Program-made: the position numbers and the translations under genes
The notes under the pieces: generated by a model
Seen by the model: only the letters and a program-made list of their open reading frames with translations
Told to the model about the DNA's origin: nothing
The model's database searches: none
Shown: positions 7,567 to 16,070 of the stretch, in pieces
How the letters are laid out: the number at the start of each line of letters is the position of its first letter
Position numbering within the stretch: the first letter of the stretch is position 1
NCBI GenBank assembly: GCA_025808875.1
Contig: CP075528.1
Span: 4,648,473 to 4,712,472, forward strand
DNA length: 64,000 nucleotides
Direction of reading: 5' to 3'
DNA from: Enhydrobacter sp.
GTDB taxonomy: Bacteria; Pseudomonadota; Alphaproteobacteria; Reyranellales; Reyranellaceae

Positions 7567-8918
7567 CGCTGCGCGGATTCCAAGACTGGCTGTTCGGCGG
7601 CAGCGGGCCGGAGATTCTGCCCGAGCGTGTGCGCGAGGCGATCCGCCGCCAGCAGGAGCAAAGCGAGATCCTGATTGGCTGGATTCAGCTCTCCATCACG
7701 ATCCTGGTCGGCGTCGTCTACCAGGGCTCCAGCATGGCCGAGGGACTGGTCCAGGCCGACTATTCGCTCGAGCTCGAGGTGCTGCTGATCTATGGCCTGT
7801 TCTGCGTCGTGCGCCTGGTCCTTGCCCACAGGCGGCGCCTCAAGCCGTGGATGCTCTATCTGTCGGTGATCGCCGACATCGCCCTGTTGATGGGGCTGAT
7901 CTATTCCTTCCACTACAAGTACGCTCAGCCGGCCGCCTTCTACTTGAAGGTACCGACCCTTCTCTATGTGTTCCTGTTCATCGCCCTGCGTGCGTTGCGC
8001 TTCGAGGCCCGTTACATCGTCTTCACAGGTGTCGCGGCCGCCATCGGATGGGCATGGCTGGTCCACTATGTCGACTCCGGCCGCGGCGGCCCCTCCAACC
8101 GTACGCACAACTTTGTCGAGTACATGACTTCGAACGCGCTGCTGGTCGGCGCCGAGGTCGACAAGATCATCGCCATCCTGCTGACGACGGCGGTCCTTGC
8201 CGTCGCCATCGCCCGCGCCCGCAGACTGCTGGTGCGGGCAGTGAGCGAGGGCGCTGCGGCGCGCGATCTCTCCCGCTTCTTCGACCCGAACGTGGCGGCG
8301 CGAATCCGCACGGCGGCGATGGCTGTGAAGGCCGGCGAAGGCGAGTTGCGCGATGCCACTATCATGAGCGTGGATTTGCGCGGTTTCACCCGGCTGTCCA
8401 CGGAGCTTTCCCCCAGCAACGTCATGAAGCTGCTGCAGGACTATCAGGGTCGCCTCTGCCCGCTCATCGTCGCCAATGGCGGCAGTATCGACAAGTTCCT
8501 CGGCGACGGAATTCTCGCATCCTTCGGGGCGGTCGCACCCTCGGCGACGGCAACCGCCGATGCCCTGCGCGCGGCCGATGCCATCCTCGACGCCGCCGCG
8601 CGCTGGCGGACGGAACGGGTCGCGGCCGGCGAGCGTCCGCTCGAGATCGGTCTCGCGGTCGCCTCGGGACGGATCATCTTCGGCGCCGTTGGCGACGGCG
8701 ATCGGCTGGAATTCACCGTCATCGGCGATGCCGTGAATTTCGCCGCCAAACTGGAGAAACACAACAAGGAGGAAGCGACGCGCGCAATCACGGACGCCGC
8801 GACCTACGCGACCGCCCAAGCCCAAGGATACACTCCTGCTGGGGTCCATGAGCACCGCAAGGGACGACAGATAGGAGGTGTCGGCACTCCGGTCGATATC
8901 GTCGTTCTGGCAAGCTAG
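7563..8918 (+). CDS. Membrane-anchored class III adenylate/guanylate cyclase
   Basis: A 451-residue protein with about six N-terminal transmembrane helices (residues ~35-225) and a C-terminal class III cyclase domain (~260-440). Metal ligands are Asp271 (in SVDLRGFT) and Asp315 (in KFLGDG). The purine-specificity pair looks like Lys311 and Thr385 or Asp389, in the block FTVIGDAVNFAAK. The asparagine of the transition-state pair is present (Asn392), but the usual arginine is a lysine (Lys396). Activity is therefore likely but not certain. It overlaps the methyltransferase gene, so the two are probably co-expressed. Confidence 0.88.
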   Translation: MTLRGFQDWLFGGSGPEILPERVREAIRRQQEQSEILIGWIQLSITILVGVVYQGSSMAEGLVQADYSLELEVLLIYGLFCVVRLVLAHRRRLKPWMLYLSVIADIALLMGLIYSFHYKYAQPAAFYLKVPTLLYVFLFIALRALRFEARYIVFTGVAAAIGWAWLVHYVDSGRGGPSNRTHNFVEYMTSNALLVGAEVDKIIAILLTTAVLAVAIARARRLLVRAVSEGAAARDLSRFFDPNVAARIRTAAMAVKAGEGELRDATIMSVDLRGFTRLSTELSPSNVMKLLQDYQGRLCPLIVANGGSIDKFLGDGILASFGAVAPSATATADALRAADAILDAAARWRTERVAAGERPLEIGLAVASGRIIFGAVGDGDRLEFTVIGDAVNFAAKLEKHNKEEATRAITDAATYATAQAQGYTPAGVHEHRKGRQIGGVGTPVDIVVLAS

Positions 8919-9008
8919 GAATCGCTCGGGGCCCCTCTGGCTGCCTTGCCCTTTCCCCAATCGGGGCCTATGTACTTTGAAGGTGAGGCCAACGTAGGCA
9001 ACGACGAC

Positions 9009-9725
9009 GTGGGCAACAATTACGACATCATCCTGATCGCGCTGGTCGCTATCTTCTTGATATTGCGGCTGCGCTCGGTCTTGGGAAAGCGCACGGGCAA
9101 CGAGCGGCCGCCGGCGCGCGATCCCTTTTCGCCGCCAACGCCGCCGCCGGCGCCGCCGCAACTGGGAGACGCTCAGTCCGGGAACGACAACGTCGTTCCC
9201 CTGCCGACGGCCAACCCGCCGCCGCGCTCCTCGACAAACACGCCGGGTGGAATCCGCGCAACGGTGATGCCCGGGGCGACAGCCGGCGTCGCCGCCGTTC
9301 AGGCAGCCGACCCGTCTTTCGATCCCTTCGACTTTGCCGGCGGCGCACGCGCTGCGTTCACGACCATCGTCGAGGCGTTCGCCCGCGGCGACGTGGCCTC
9401 GCTGCGGCCCCTGCTCGATCCACCGACGCTCGCCAGCTTCGAGGCCGCCATCCGCGGCCGCGAGGAGCGCCACGAGAAGATGGAATGCACGTTGATCGGC
9501 TTCGAGGCGTCCGATATCGCGGCGGCGGGCATGGTCGGCACCCAGGCCGAGGTAACGGTGCGTTTCGTCACCGAGCAGATCAACGTGCTGCGTGACGCCG
9601 AGGGACAGGTCGCCGACGGCAATCCAAACGAAGTGCAGAAGGTCATCGATCTCTGGACCTTCCGCCGCGACACCAAGTCCAGTGACCCGAACTGGCAGCT
9701 GATCAAGACCGAAAGCGAAGACTGA
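9009..9725 (+). CDS. Tim44/TimA-type membrane-anchored protein
   Basis: Alphaproteobacterial Tim44-like proteins have an N-terminal membrane anchor, a low-complexity linker and a C-terminal NTF2-like Tim44 domain. Here the GTG at 9009 gives 238 residues beginning MGNNYDII, matching the family start. An anchor follows (LIALVAIFLILRLRSVLG), then a Pro-rich linker (~35-100) and the Tim44 domain (~110-235, ending FRRDTKSSDPNWQLIKTE). Upstream in-frame starts at 8946 and 8970 are open but add residues that the family lacks. It lies 16 bases before mltA, its usual partner. Confidence 0.82.
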   Translation: MGNNYDIILIALVAIFLILRLRSVLGKRTGNERPPARDPFSPPTPPPAPPQLGDAQSGNDNVVPLPTANPPPRSSTNTPGGIRATVMPGATAGVAAVQAADPSFDPFDFAGGARAAFTTIVEAFARGDVASLRPLLDPPTLASFEAAIRGREERHEKMECTLIGFEASDIAAAGMVGTQAEVTVRFVTEQINVLRDAEGQVADGNPNEVQKVIDLWTFRRDTKSSDPNWQLIKTESED

Positions 9726-9741
9726 GGGAGGTTTCCGGGAA

Positions 9742-10845
9742 ATGCGCTGGACCGTGCCGGCCGGCGGCGCAGCCTTTATCGTCGCCGCAGGCCTCCTTGG
9801 TGCCTGCGCATCCGATCCCGGCGCGCCGCCTCAGAAGAAGGCGCCGATGGCGCCCATCTCGTTCAATGAAATTCCCGGGTGGGCGGAGGACAGGCATGCC
9901 GAGGCACTCGCGACGTTTCGCGTCTCCTGCCCCAGGCTGACTTCCGGGCGCGAGGTCCGGATCGTGACCGACGGCGGCGAGAAGACGATAGAGCCCTCCG
10001 AATGGAAGCGGATCTGCGATGCCTCGGGCCTGGTGAAGCCGGGCGACAATCCAGGCGCCCGCAAGTTCTTCGAGGAGAATTTCCGGCCGCTCGTCGTGCA
10101 ATTGCCGGCGAAGTTCACGGGCTATTTCGAGCCCGAGCTGCGCGGCAGCCGCGCCCCTTCGCGCATTTTCACGGTCCCGGTCTACCGTCGCCCGCCCGAT
10201 CTCGGCGATCATCCCTATCACTCGCGGGCGGAGATCGACCACGGCATCCTCAAGGGCAAGGGCCTCGAGGTGGCGTGGGTTCAGGACCCGGTCGCGCTGT
10301 TCGAGGCCCAGGTCCAGGGCAACGGCCGCGTCCAGTTGGCCGAGGGAGGCACGCTCAATCTTGCCTTCGACGGGTCGAACAACCGTCCCTACACGGCGAT
10401 CGGCAACGTCCTCGTCGAAATGGGTGTGATGAAGCGCGAGGATGTCACGTGGCCTGCCATCCGCGATTGGCTGAAGCGCAATCCGAGGCAAGGCCGTGAG
10501 GTCATGCGTCGCAACGAGCGCTATATCTTTTTCAAGGACGCCAGGAGCCGGGGTCCGGTCGGCGCCCAGGGCGTGACCCTCACCCCGCAACGCAGTCTCG
10601 CGGTCGATCCCGCCTTCACGCCCTTCGGCACGCCGATCTGGATCGACACCACCCGGCCCGTTTACCGCAAGCCCGGTGCGACGGAGAGCTATCGCCGACT
10701 GATGGTCGCGCAGGACAGTGGCGCCGCCATCAAGGGAGCGGCGCGCGGCGACGTGTTCTTCGGCGCGGGAGCCAGGGCGGCGGATTGGGCAGGCCGCATG
10801 GTCGGCGGCGGCCGGGCCATCGTGCTCATTCCAAACAAGGGTTAG
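9742..10845 (+). CDS. mltA: Membrane-bound lytic murein transglycosylase A
   Basis: MltA cleaves the glycan strand of peptidoglycan, forming 1,6-anhydromuramic acid, and is anchored to the outer membrane. The 367-residue protein starts with a lipoprotein signal whose lipobox LLGAC gives the lipidated Cys22. The MltA beta-barrel domain follows (FTGYFEPELRGSR, QVQGNGRVQL), then a 3D domain with the catalytic aspartate at Asp325 in VAQDSGAAIKGAARGD. A purine-rich site (GAGGGAGG) precedes the ATG. Domain content is complete. Confidence 0.95.
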   Translation: MRWTVPAGGAAFIVAAGLLGACASDPGAPPQKKAPMAPISFNEIPGWAEDRHAEALATFRVSCPRLTSGREVRIVTDGGEKTIEPSEWKRICDASGLVKPGDNPGARKFFEENFRPLVVQLPAKFTGYFEPELRGSRAPSRIFTVPVYRRPPDLGDHPYHSRAEIDHGILKGKGLEVAWVQDPVALFEAQVQGNGRVQLAEGGTLNLAFDGSNNRPYTAIGNVLVEMGVMKREDVTWPAIRDWLKRNPRQGREVMRRNERYIFFKDARSRGPVGAQGVTLTPQRSLAVDPAFTPFGTPIWIDTTRPVYRKPGATESYRRLMVAQDSGAAIKGAARGDVFFGAGARAADWAGRMVGGGRAIVLIPNKG

Positions 10846-10892
10846 CGCGGCGCCGGGGCACGCACCCGTTGCGCGTCCGTTTAGGCGCTGCC

Positions 10893-11690
10893 ATGGTCGC
10901 TGGCGTGCCCAGCTCCGTCTCCGCGCCAAGACGCGTCGCCCTGTTCGTGACTTGCCTGGTCGACATGTTTCGACCATCGGTCGGCTTTGCCGCCATCAAG
11001 TTGCTCGAGGATGCCGGCTGCATCGTCGAGGTTCCGCCGGTTCAGGTTTGTTGCGGTCAGCCGGCCTACAACTCCGGCGATCGCAGGACGGCCCGCACGA
11101 TCGCCGCCCAGGTGATCGACGCATTCGACGGCTACGAGGCCGTCGTGGCGCCATCGGGTTCCTGCGGCGGCATGCTCATTCACCACTATCCGGGCCTTTT
11201 CGAAGACGATCCGTCGATGCGGGCGCGCGCCGAATCTCTCGCGTCGCGCAGCCATGAATTGACGTCGTTCCTGGTCGACGTCCTCGGCGTGCGGACGGTT
11301 TCGGCACGCCACGCCGGCACCGTGACCTATCACGATTCGTGCTCGGGCCTGCGGGAACTCGGCGTCAAGGAGCAGCCCCGCGAGCTCTTGCGCCACATCG
11401 ACGGATTGACCCTTTCGGAAATGCGCGCACCCGAGGTGTGCTGCGGCTTCGGTGGCACGTTCTGCGTGAAGTATCCCGACATCTCGGATGCGATGGTGCG
11501 GGAGAAGGCGACCGACATCGCCGCATCGGGCGCCGGCACGTTGCTGGCGGGCGACCTCGGCTGCCTGATGAACATGGCGGGCAAGCTGCAGCGTGAGGGC
11601 AGCGCGGTGAAGGTTCGACACGTGGCCGAGATTCTCGCCGGCATGGACGATCAGCCGGCGATTGGCGAGCCGCCCGGGACAACCCGCTGA
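10893..11690 (+). CDS. lutA: L-lactate utilisation protein LutA-like (CCG-domain iron-sulphur subunit)
   Basis: LutA, LutB and LutC together oxidise L-lactate to pyruvate. This 265-residue protein consists of two cysteine-rich CCG domains: VCCGQPAYNSGD with the later PSGSCGGM, and EVCCGFGGTFCVKYP with DLGCLMNM. These ligate iron-sulphur clusters. The ATG at 10893 is chosen because the family fold (RRVALFVTCLVDMFRP) follows within 13 residues. The stop overlaps the lutB start (TGATG), so translation is coupled. Confidence 0.92.
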   Translation: MVAGVPSSVSAPRRVALFVTCLVDMFRPSVGFAAIKLLEDAGCIVEVPPVQVCCGQPAYNSGDRRTARTIAAQVIDAFDGYEAVVAPSGSCGGMLIHHYPGLFEDDPSMRARAESLASRSHELTSFLVDVLGVRTVSARHAGTVTYHDSCSGLRELGVKEQPRELLRHIDGLTLSEMRAPEVCCGFGGTFCVKYPDISDAMVREKATDIAASGAGTLLAGDLGCLMNMAGKLQREGSAVKVRHVAEILAGMDDQPAIGEPPGTTR

Positions 11691-13123
11691 TGCAGCCGAG
11701 CGCCCATGCCTTTGCCGCCAATGCCAGCGCGGCACTCGCCGACCCGAACCTTCAGGACTCGCTGGCCAAGCTCAAGGTCGGGTTCTCGGAGCGGCGGCGG
11801 CAGGCCGCGGAGAGACTGCCGGAATTCGAGCAGCTACGGGATCGGGCGCGCGACATCAAGAATCACACCCTCGCCCATCTCGATTTCTATCTCGAGGAGT
11901 TCGAGCGCAAAGTGCTGGCGCTCGGCGGCCACGTTCATTGGGCGCCGACGGCGGCCGACGCACGGCGGATCATCGGAGAACTATGCCGAAGCGTGGGCGC
12001 GCGCACCGTGGCGAAGTCCAAGTCCATGGTGGCCGAGGAAATCGCGCTGAACGAGCACCTCGAGGCCATGGGAGTTTCCCCGATCGAGACCGACCTCGGC
12101 GAGTACATCATTCAGCTCAGGAACGAACCGCCGAGCCACATCATCGCGCCGGCAGTGCATCTGACCAAGGACCAGGTGGCGGATACGTTTCTCGAGCATC
12201 ACCGGGCGTTGGGTTTCACCAAGAGGCTGACCGAGCGCAACGATCTCGTCGCGGAAGCGCGCTACGTCCTGCGGCAGAAATTTCTCGATGCCGATGTCGG
12301 CCTGACCGGCGCCAATTTTCTGGTGGCCGAGACCGGCTCGTCGATGCTGGTGACGAACGAGGGCAATGCCGATCTCTCCAACACGCTGCCGCGCATGCAC
12401 ATCGTGTTGGCCAGTATCGAGAAGGTGATCCCCACGCTCGAGGACGCGGCCGTGCTGCTGCGCGTGTTGGCGCGGTCCGCCACGGGCCAGGAGTCCTCGG
12501 CCTACACCACGCTGAACACCGGCCCGCGCCGTCCGGAAGATCCCGACGGGCCGGAGCAGTATCACGTGGTGCTTCTCGACAACGGGCGGTCTTCCGTGCT
12601 CGGGACCGAGATGCAGGACATGCTGCGGTGCATCCGCTGCGGCGCTTGCATGAATCATTGCCCGGTGTATGGCGCGATCGGCGGCCATGCCTACGGCTGG
12701 GTCTATCCGGGACCGATCGGCGCCGTCCTGACGCCTCAGCTGCTGGGCGTCGAGGAAGCCGCCAACCTGCCCAACGCCTCGACGTTTTGCGGCCGCTGCG
12801 AGAGCGTCTGCCCGGTGCGCATTCCCCTGCCGAAGCTCATGCGCCACTGGCGCGAGCGGGAGTTCGAGCGGCACCTGACGCCGCGGGGCGTCCGCCGCGG
12901 CCTCGCGGCATGGGCCTGGCTCGCGCAACGCCCAAGGCTCTATCGCTGGATGACAGGGTTCGCGAACCGCCTGCTCGCTCTGTTCGGCCGGGCGGAGGGG
13001 CGCTATCGCTCGCTTCCGCTGGCTGGTGGCTGGACGCGCTTTCGCGATTTTCCGGCACCCGAGCCCGGCGGCACGTTCCATGCCCGATGGGCGCGGCAAG
13101 GCGGGGCGCGTACGAGGCCATGA
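11690..13123 (+). CDS. lutB: L-lactate utilisation iron-sulphur protein LutB-like
   Basis: A 477-residue LutB/YkgF-type protein. The first ~300 residues form the LUD domain (for example AKSKSMVAEEI and NFLVAETGSSMLVTNEGN). Two ferredoxin-like motifs follow: Cys314-x2-Cys317-x2-Cys320-x3-Cys324 and Cys367-x2-Cys370-x3-Cys374-Pro, enough for two [4Fe-4S] clusters. It passes electrons in lactate oxidation together with LutA and LutC, at the cytoplasmic face of the membrane. Start and stop overlap the neighbouring lut genes by one and four bases. Confidence 0.94.
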   Translation: MQPSAHAFAANASAALADPNLQDSLAKLKVGFSERRRQAAERLPEFEQLRDRARDIKNHTLAHLDFYLEEFERKVLALGGHVHWAPTAADARRIIGELCRSVGARTVAKSKSMVAEEIALNEHLEAMGVSPIETDLGEYIIQLRNEPPSHIIAPAVHLTKDQVADTFLEHHRALGFTKRLTERNDLVAEARYVLRQKFLDADVGLTGANFLVAETGSSMLVTNEGNADLSNTLPRMHIVLASIEKVIPTLEDAAVLLRVLARSATGQESSAYTTLNTGPRRPEDPDGPEQYHVVLLDNGRSSVLGTEMQDMLRCIRCGACMNHCPVYGAIGGHAYGWVYPGPIGAVLTPQLLGVEEAANLPNASTFCGRCESVCPVRIPLPKLMRHWREREFERHLTPRGVRRGLAAWAWLAQRPRLYRWMTGFANRLLALFGRAEGRYRSLPLAGGWTRFRDFPAPEPGGTFHARWARQGGARTRP

Positions 13124-13794
13124 GCGAAGCGCGGGGTGAGATTCTGGGTGCCATCCGACGCTCCCTGCGGCGGGGGGAATTGGGTGACGCAGCGCGTCGC
13201 CTCGTCGAGGAGAGATTGGCGGCGCCGCCGCGAGGCCCCGAGATCGCGCGAGCACGGCTACCCCAGAGCCGCAAGGTCGATCTGTTCTGCCAGTGGGCGG
13301 AAGCCAACAATGCCACGGTCGCGCGTGTTCCCGCCGCACAGGTCCCAGGTGAAGTGGCGGCCTATCTCGCGCGGAACAATCTGCCCGCAGAGGCGCGCAT
13401 GGCGGCATCGCCTCAGCTCGAGTCCTACGACTGGGGCCGCGAGAAGCTGCTCGTCCTGCGGCGCGGCAGGGCCGAGGCGACCGATCACGTGTCGATCACC
13501 GGTGCTTTCGCCGCCATCGCCGAAACGGGCACGCTGGTGACGACATCGGGGCCCGAGCACCCCGTCACGCTGAATCTGCTGCCGGATACCCACGTCGTCG
13601 TGCTGCGATCAGAGGATATCGTCGGTGGATACGAGGAAGTGTGGGCTCGGCTGCGCGAGCGCTACGGCAAGAACACGATGCCGCGTACGGTGAACACCAT
13701 CACCGGTCCGTCGCGCACCGGCGACATCGAGCAGACGATCGAGCTGGGCGCGCACGGCCCGCGCCGCATGCACATCCTGGTGGTGAGCGACTGA
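13120..13794 (+). CDS. lutC: Lactate utilisation protein LutC-like (LUD domain)
   Basis: A 224-residue LUD-domain protein, the third member of the lactate oxidation set. Recognisable blocks are ITGAFAAIAETGTLVTTSG, LLPDTHVVVLRSEDIV and the C-terminal GPSRTGDIEQTIELGAHGP. It begins inside the end of lutB (ATGA overlap). It ends in a TGATG overlap with a methyltransferase-like gene, so the operon extends beyond lutABC. No lactate permease or LldR/LutR-type regulator is adjacent. Confidence 0.93.
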   Translation: MSEARGEILGAIRRSLRRGELGDAARRLVEERLAAPPRGPEIARARLPQSRKVDLFCQWAEANNATVARVPAAQVPGEVAAYLARNNLPAEARMAASPQLESYDWGREKLLVLRRGRAEATDHVSITGAFAAIAETGTLVTTSGPEHPVTLNLLPDTHVVVLRSEDIVGGYEEVWARLRERYGKNTMPRTVNTITGPSRTGDIEQTIELGAHGPRRMHILVVSD

Positions 13795-14552
13795 TGGCGG
13801 CCGGCAACACCTCCCCTGGCGGCGGCAGGGGTGGACTGAGCATTGTCGGCACCAGCGTCACGCACGAGATCGAGGGGTTGCTCGAACGGCTGGCGCGGCA
13901 CTGCGGCAGGCGGCCACCGAGCGTGCTGCAGGTCGGGTCGCGGCCGTCGCTGTCGGATCGGAACGAGCCGAACTGGCGCGGCCTGATCGGCCGGCGATTC
14001 GGAGACAAGGCCACTTTCGTCGGCATCGATCTGCTGGAGGGGTCGAACGTCGACACGGTCGGCGACATTTGCTCCCCGCTCCCCGTTCTGCGCAACCGCG
14101 TCGGTAGGGCGCGCTTCGACCTGATCATCTGCTGCCACGTGCTCGAGCACACACCCGATCCCCGCCGGGCTGCACACAATATCGAGGGGATGCTGCGCGC
14201 CGGCGGGCTGGCCTATGTCTCGACACCCTGGTCGCAGGCCTTTCATGCCACACCCGATGACTATTGGCGCTTCTCGATCCGCGGGCTGATGTTGCTGTTC
14301 GCTCGCCTGGAAATCCTGTCGTCGTTCTACAGCGGCGGCGACGTCGGCATGGACGTCGCCTATCGCGTCGAGCGCGAGGGCCGGCCGGAGCTCGATAGCC
14401 TCGCCGGTGCCGTCGAGCAGGGTCTCTTCCAACTCGTGCTGGACCACGAGGACAATCGTGCGGTGCTCGCGCGCCAAGCAACGGAGCGACTCCCCGTATC
14501 GCGGACCTACCTGCCGACCTTGTTCGTCAACCTGGTGGGGCGGCGCACCTGA
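13794..14552 (+). CDS. SAM-dependent methyltransferase-like protein
   Basis: A 252-residue protein with the later motifs of a class I methyltransferase: FVGIDLLEGSNVDTVGDI, then FDLIICCHVLEHTPDPRRA (motif IV with the family VLEH) and MLRAGGLAYVSTPW. Motif I is degenerate (VLQVGSRPS), so SAM binding is probable rather than certain. It resembles methyltransferases found with glycan or lipid biosynthesis, but no such genes adjoin. It is the last gene of the lut overlap chain; whether it has a role in lactate metabolism is unknown. Confidence 0.72.
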   Translation: MAAGNTSPGGGRGGLSIVGTSVTHEIEGLLERLARHCGRRPPSVLQVGSRPSLSDRNEPNWRGLIGRRFGDKATFVGIDLLEGSNVDTVGDICSPLPVLRNRVGRARFDLIICCHVLEHTPDPRRAAHNIEGMLRAGGLAYVSTPWSQAFHATPDDYWRFSIRGLMLLFARLEILSSFYSGGDVGMDVAYRVEREGRPELDSLAGAVEQGLFQLVLDHEDNRAVLARQATERLPVSRTYLPTLFVNLVGRRT

Positions 14553-14720
14553 GCCGAGTGTCGACGAAAGTCGGGGCCACTGGCCCAGACCTTTCGATCA
14601 GGGGAGAGCGGACGCTCACCGGCCCCTCCCAAGGACGATTCCTTGAAGGTATCCGCATCGGCCGCCGGGACGGCAAGCAGCCGTGGACGATGGCGCCGGA
14701 CCGGTGGCACAGTGCGACCT

Positions 14721-15944
14721 ATGCCGCCACGTGAGTTGCCGGTACCGAAGGGTGTGGAGCGCCACATCATGGTCGGCCGCTATGCCGACGCGGCGGCGGC
14801 TCTGGCGTCGTTGACCGCCCGGGAACCTTCGATTCCGCGCCGGCTTGCCTTGGCGTCGGTTCTTCTTCAGCTCGGCGATCTCGAAGCCGCGGCACGAAAC
14901 CTGCGGCAAGTCATCGACGCCGACCCTCAACGACCGGGCGCGCGCTTCATGCTGGGCCGCGTGAACGCGGCGCTCGACGATCGCGCGGCGGCGCTCGCCG
15001 ACTTCCGTGCCGCGCTCGATCTCCATGTCGCGCAGCTCCCGGCGCTCCCCGGCGGGCCGGTGCCCATGCACTACGCCCTCCACAATCTCGAGCAGCTCGC
15101 CTACATCGAGGCGGCGCGCGGCGGCGCCACAGGCGATCTGCTTCCCGGATCGGTGGCGAACCGCGAGGAGATGCGCCGCCGCCTCGGCGAGGCCCTCGAC
15201 AAGGCGGGCACGATCGTGCCCTCGGCCAGTGTCGACGGCGAGCTGGGGCGCGTTCTCGCCCAGCCGCCCGTACTGTGGCACGACGAACCGGCGCCGCCCT
15301 CGTGCCTTTCGAGCCGCAACGACTGGACCGAGGTGGCCCATCGCTTTCATGCGGAGAGCGGCATGGCCTGCGTCGACGACTTCCTGTCCCCGCAGGCACT
15401 GGCGCAGCTGCAACGCTTCATGCTGTTGTCGACCGTCTGGCGCCAGCCCAACCGGCACGGCTACATCGGCGGGCTGGCCGAGCACGGCTTTTTCAACGAG
15501 CTGCTGCTGCAAGTCGGCGCCGAACTCAAGCGCGCGCTGCCGGAACTGCTGGCCGGGCACCATCTGACCTACTGGTGGGGCTTCGTCTACCAGCACCAGC
15601 GTCCGGGCACCGACATTCATGCCGACCAGTCCGACATCAGCCTCAACATGTGGTTGACGCCGGACGCCGCAAATCTCGAACCCGAACGCGGTGGCCTCGA
15701 CCTCTGGGACGTCGCTGCGCCGGCCGACTGGACCTTCGCCGAGTACAATTCGGGCGCTCATCGCATCCGCATGTTCCTCGACCAGGCTGGCGCCCGCCGG
15801 CGTTCCTTCGCCTACCGCGAGAACCGCGCCCTTCTTTTTCGGGGTTCGCTCTTCCACCAGACCGCCGCAGGACGCTTCGCCGAGGGCTTCGAGAACCGGC
15901 GGCGCAATGTCACCATGCTCTTTCGGCGCACGCGGCGGGTCTAG
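14721..15944 (+). CDS. TPR protein with a C-terminal 2OG-Fe(II) oxygenase-like domain
   Basis: The 407-residue protein has N-terminal TPR-like helical repeats (residues ~8-110; YADAAAALASL, GDLEAAARNLRQVIDADP, DRAAALADFRAAL). The C-terminal domain looks like a 2-oxoglutarate/Fe(II) oxygenase: HxD at His300-x-Asp302 (DIHADQSD), a distal His379 (GSLFHQT) and a following arginine-rich segment that could bind 2OG. TPR-oxygenase fusions often hydroxylate proteins or sugars; the target here is unknown. The ATG at 14721 is preferred; 14643 (+26 residues) and 14769 are alternatives. The 168 bases before it hold only short hairpins. Confidence 0.65.
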   Translation: MPPRELPVPKGVERHIMVGRYADAAAALASLTAREPSIPRRLALASVLLQLGDLEAAARNLRQVIDADPQRPGARFMLGRVNAALDDRAAALADFRAALDLHVAQLPALPGGPVPMHYALHNLEQLAYIEAARGGATGDLLPGSVANREEMRRRLGEALDKAGTIVPSASVDGELGRVLAQPPVLWHDEPAPPSCLSSRNDWTEVAHRFHAESGMACVDDFLSPQALAQLQRFMLLSTVWRQPNRHGYIGGLAEHGFFNELLLQVGAELKRALPELLAGHHLTYWWGFVYQHQRPGTDIHADQSDISLNMWLTPDAANLEPERGGLDLWDVAAPADWTFAEYNSGAHRIRMFLDQAGARRRSFAYRENRALLFRGSLFHQTAAGRFAEGFENRRRNVTMLFRRTRRV

Positions 15945-16022
15945 ATATTTGGCGGGCGGTATTCCTTCGAGTCATATGCGAAACTCCGGACTGCGCGCAT
16001 CCAAGGGACGCTCACAAATGAA

Positions 16023-16046
16023 GAGAGCGGGCTCTCGCCCGCTCTC
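16023..16046 (-). terminator. Rho-independent-type terminator after the porin gene
   Basis: A perfect 10-base stem (GAGAGCGGGC / GCCCGCTCTC) with a four-base TCTC loop lies 25 bases beyond the porin stop. In the porin direction it is followed by a modest T-rich run (TTCATTTGTG). The stem is strong and the U-tract weak, so some readthrough is possible. Confidence 0.7.
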
Positions 16047-16070
16047 TCCGATTTCCGACAGGGCCCGCGG

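Noticed and set aside
7392..9473. 693-codon minus-strand frame over the cyclase and Tim44-like genes
   Set aside because: Spans several real genes and an intergenic gap; a GC-rich shadow.
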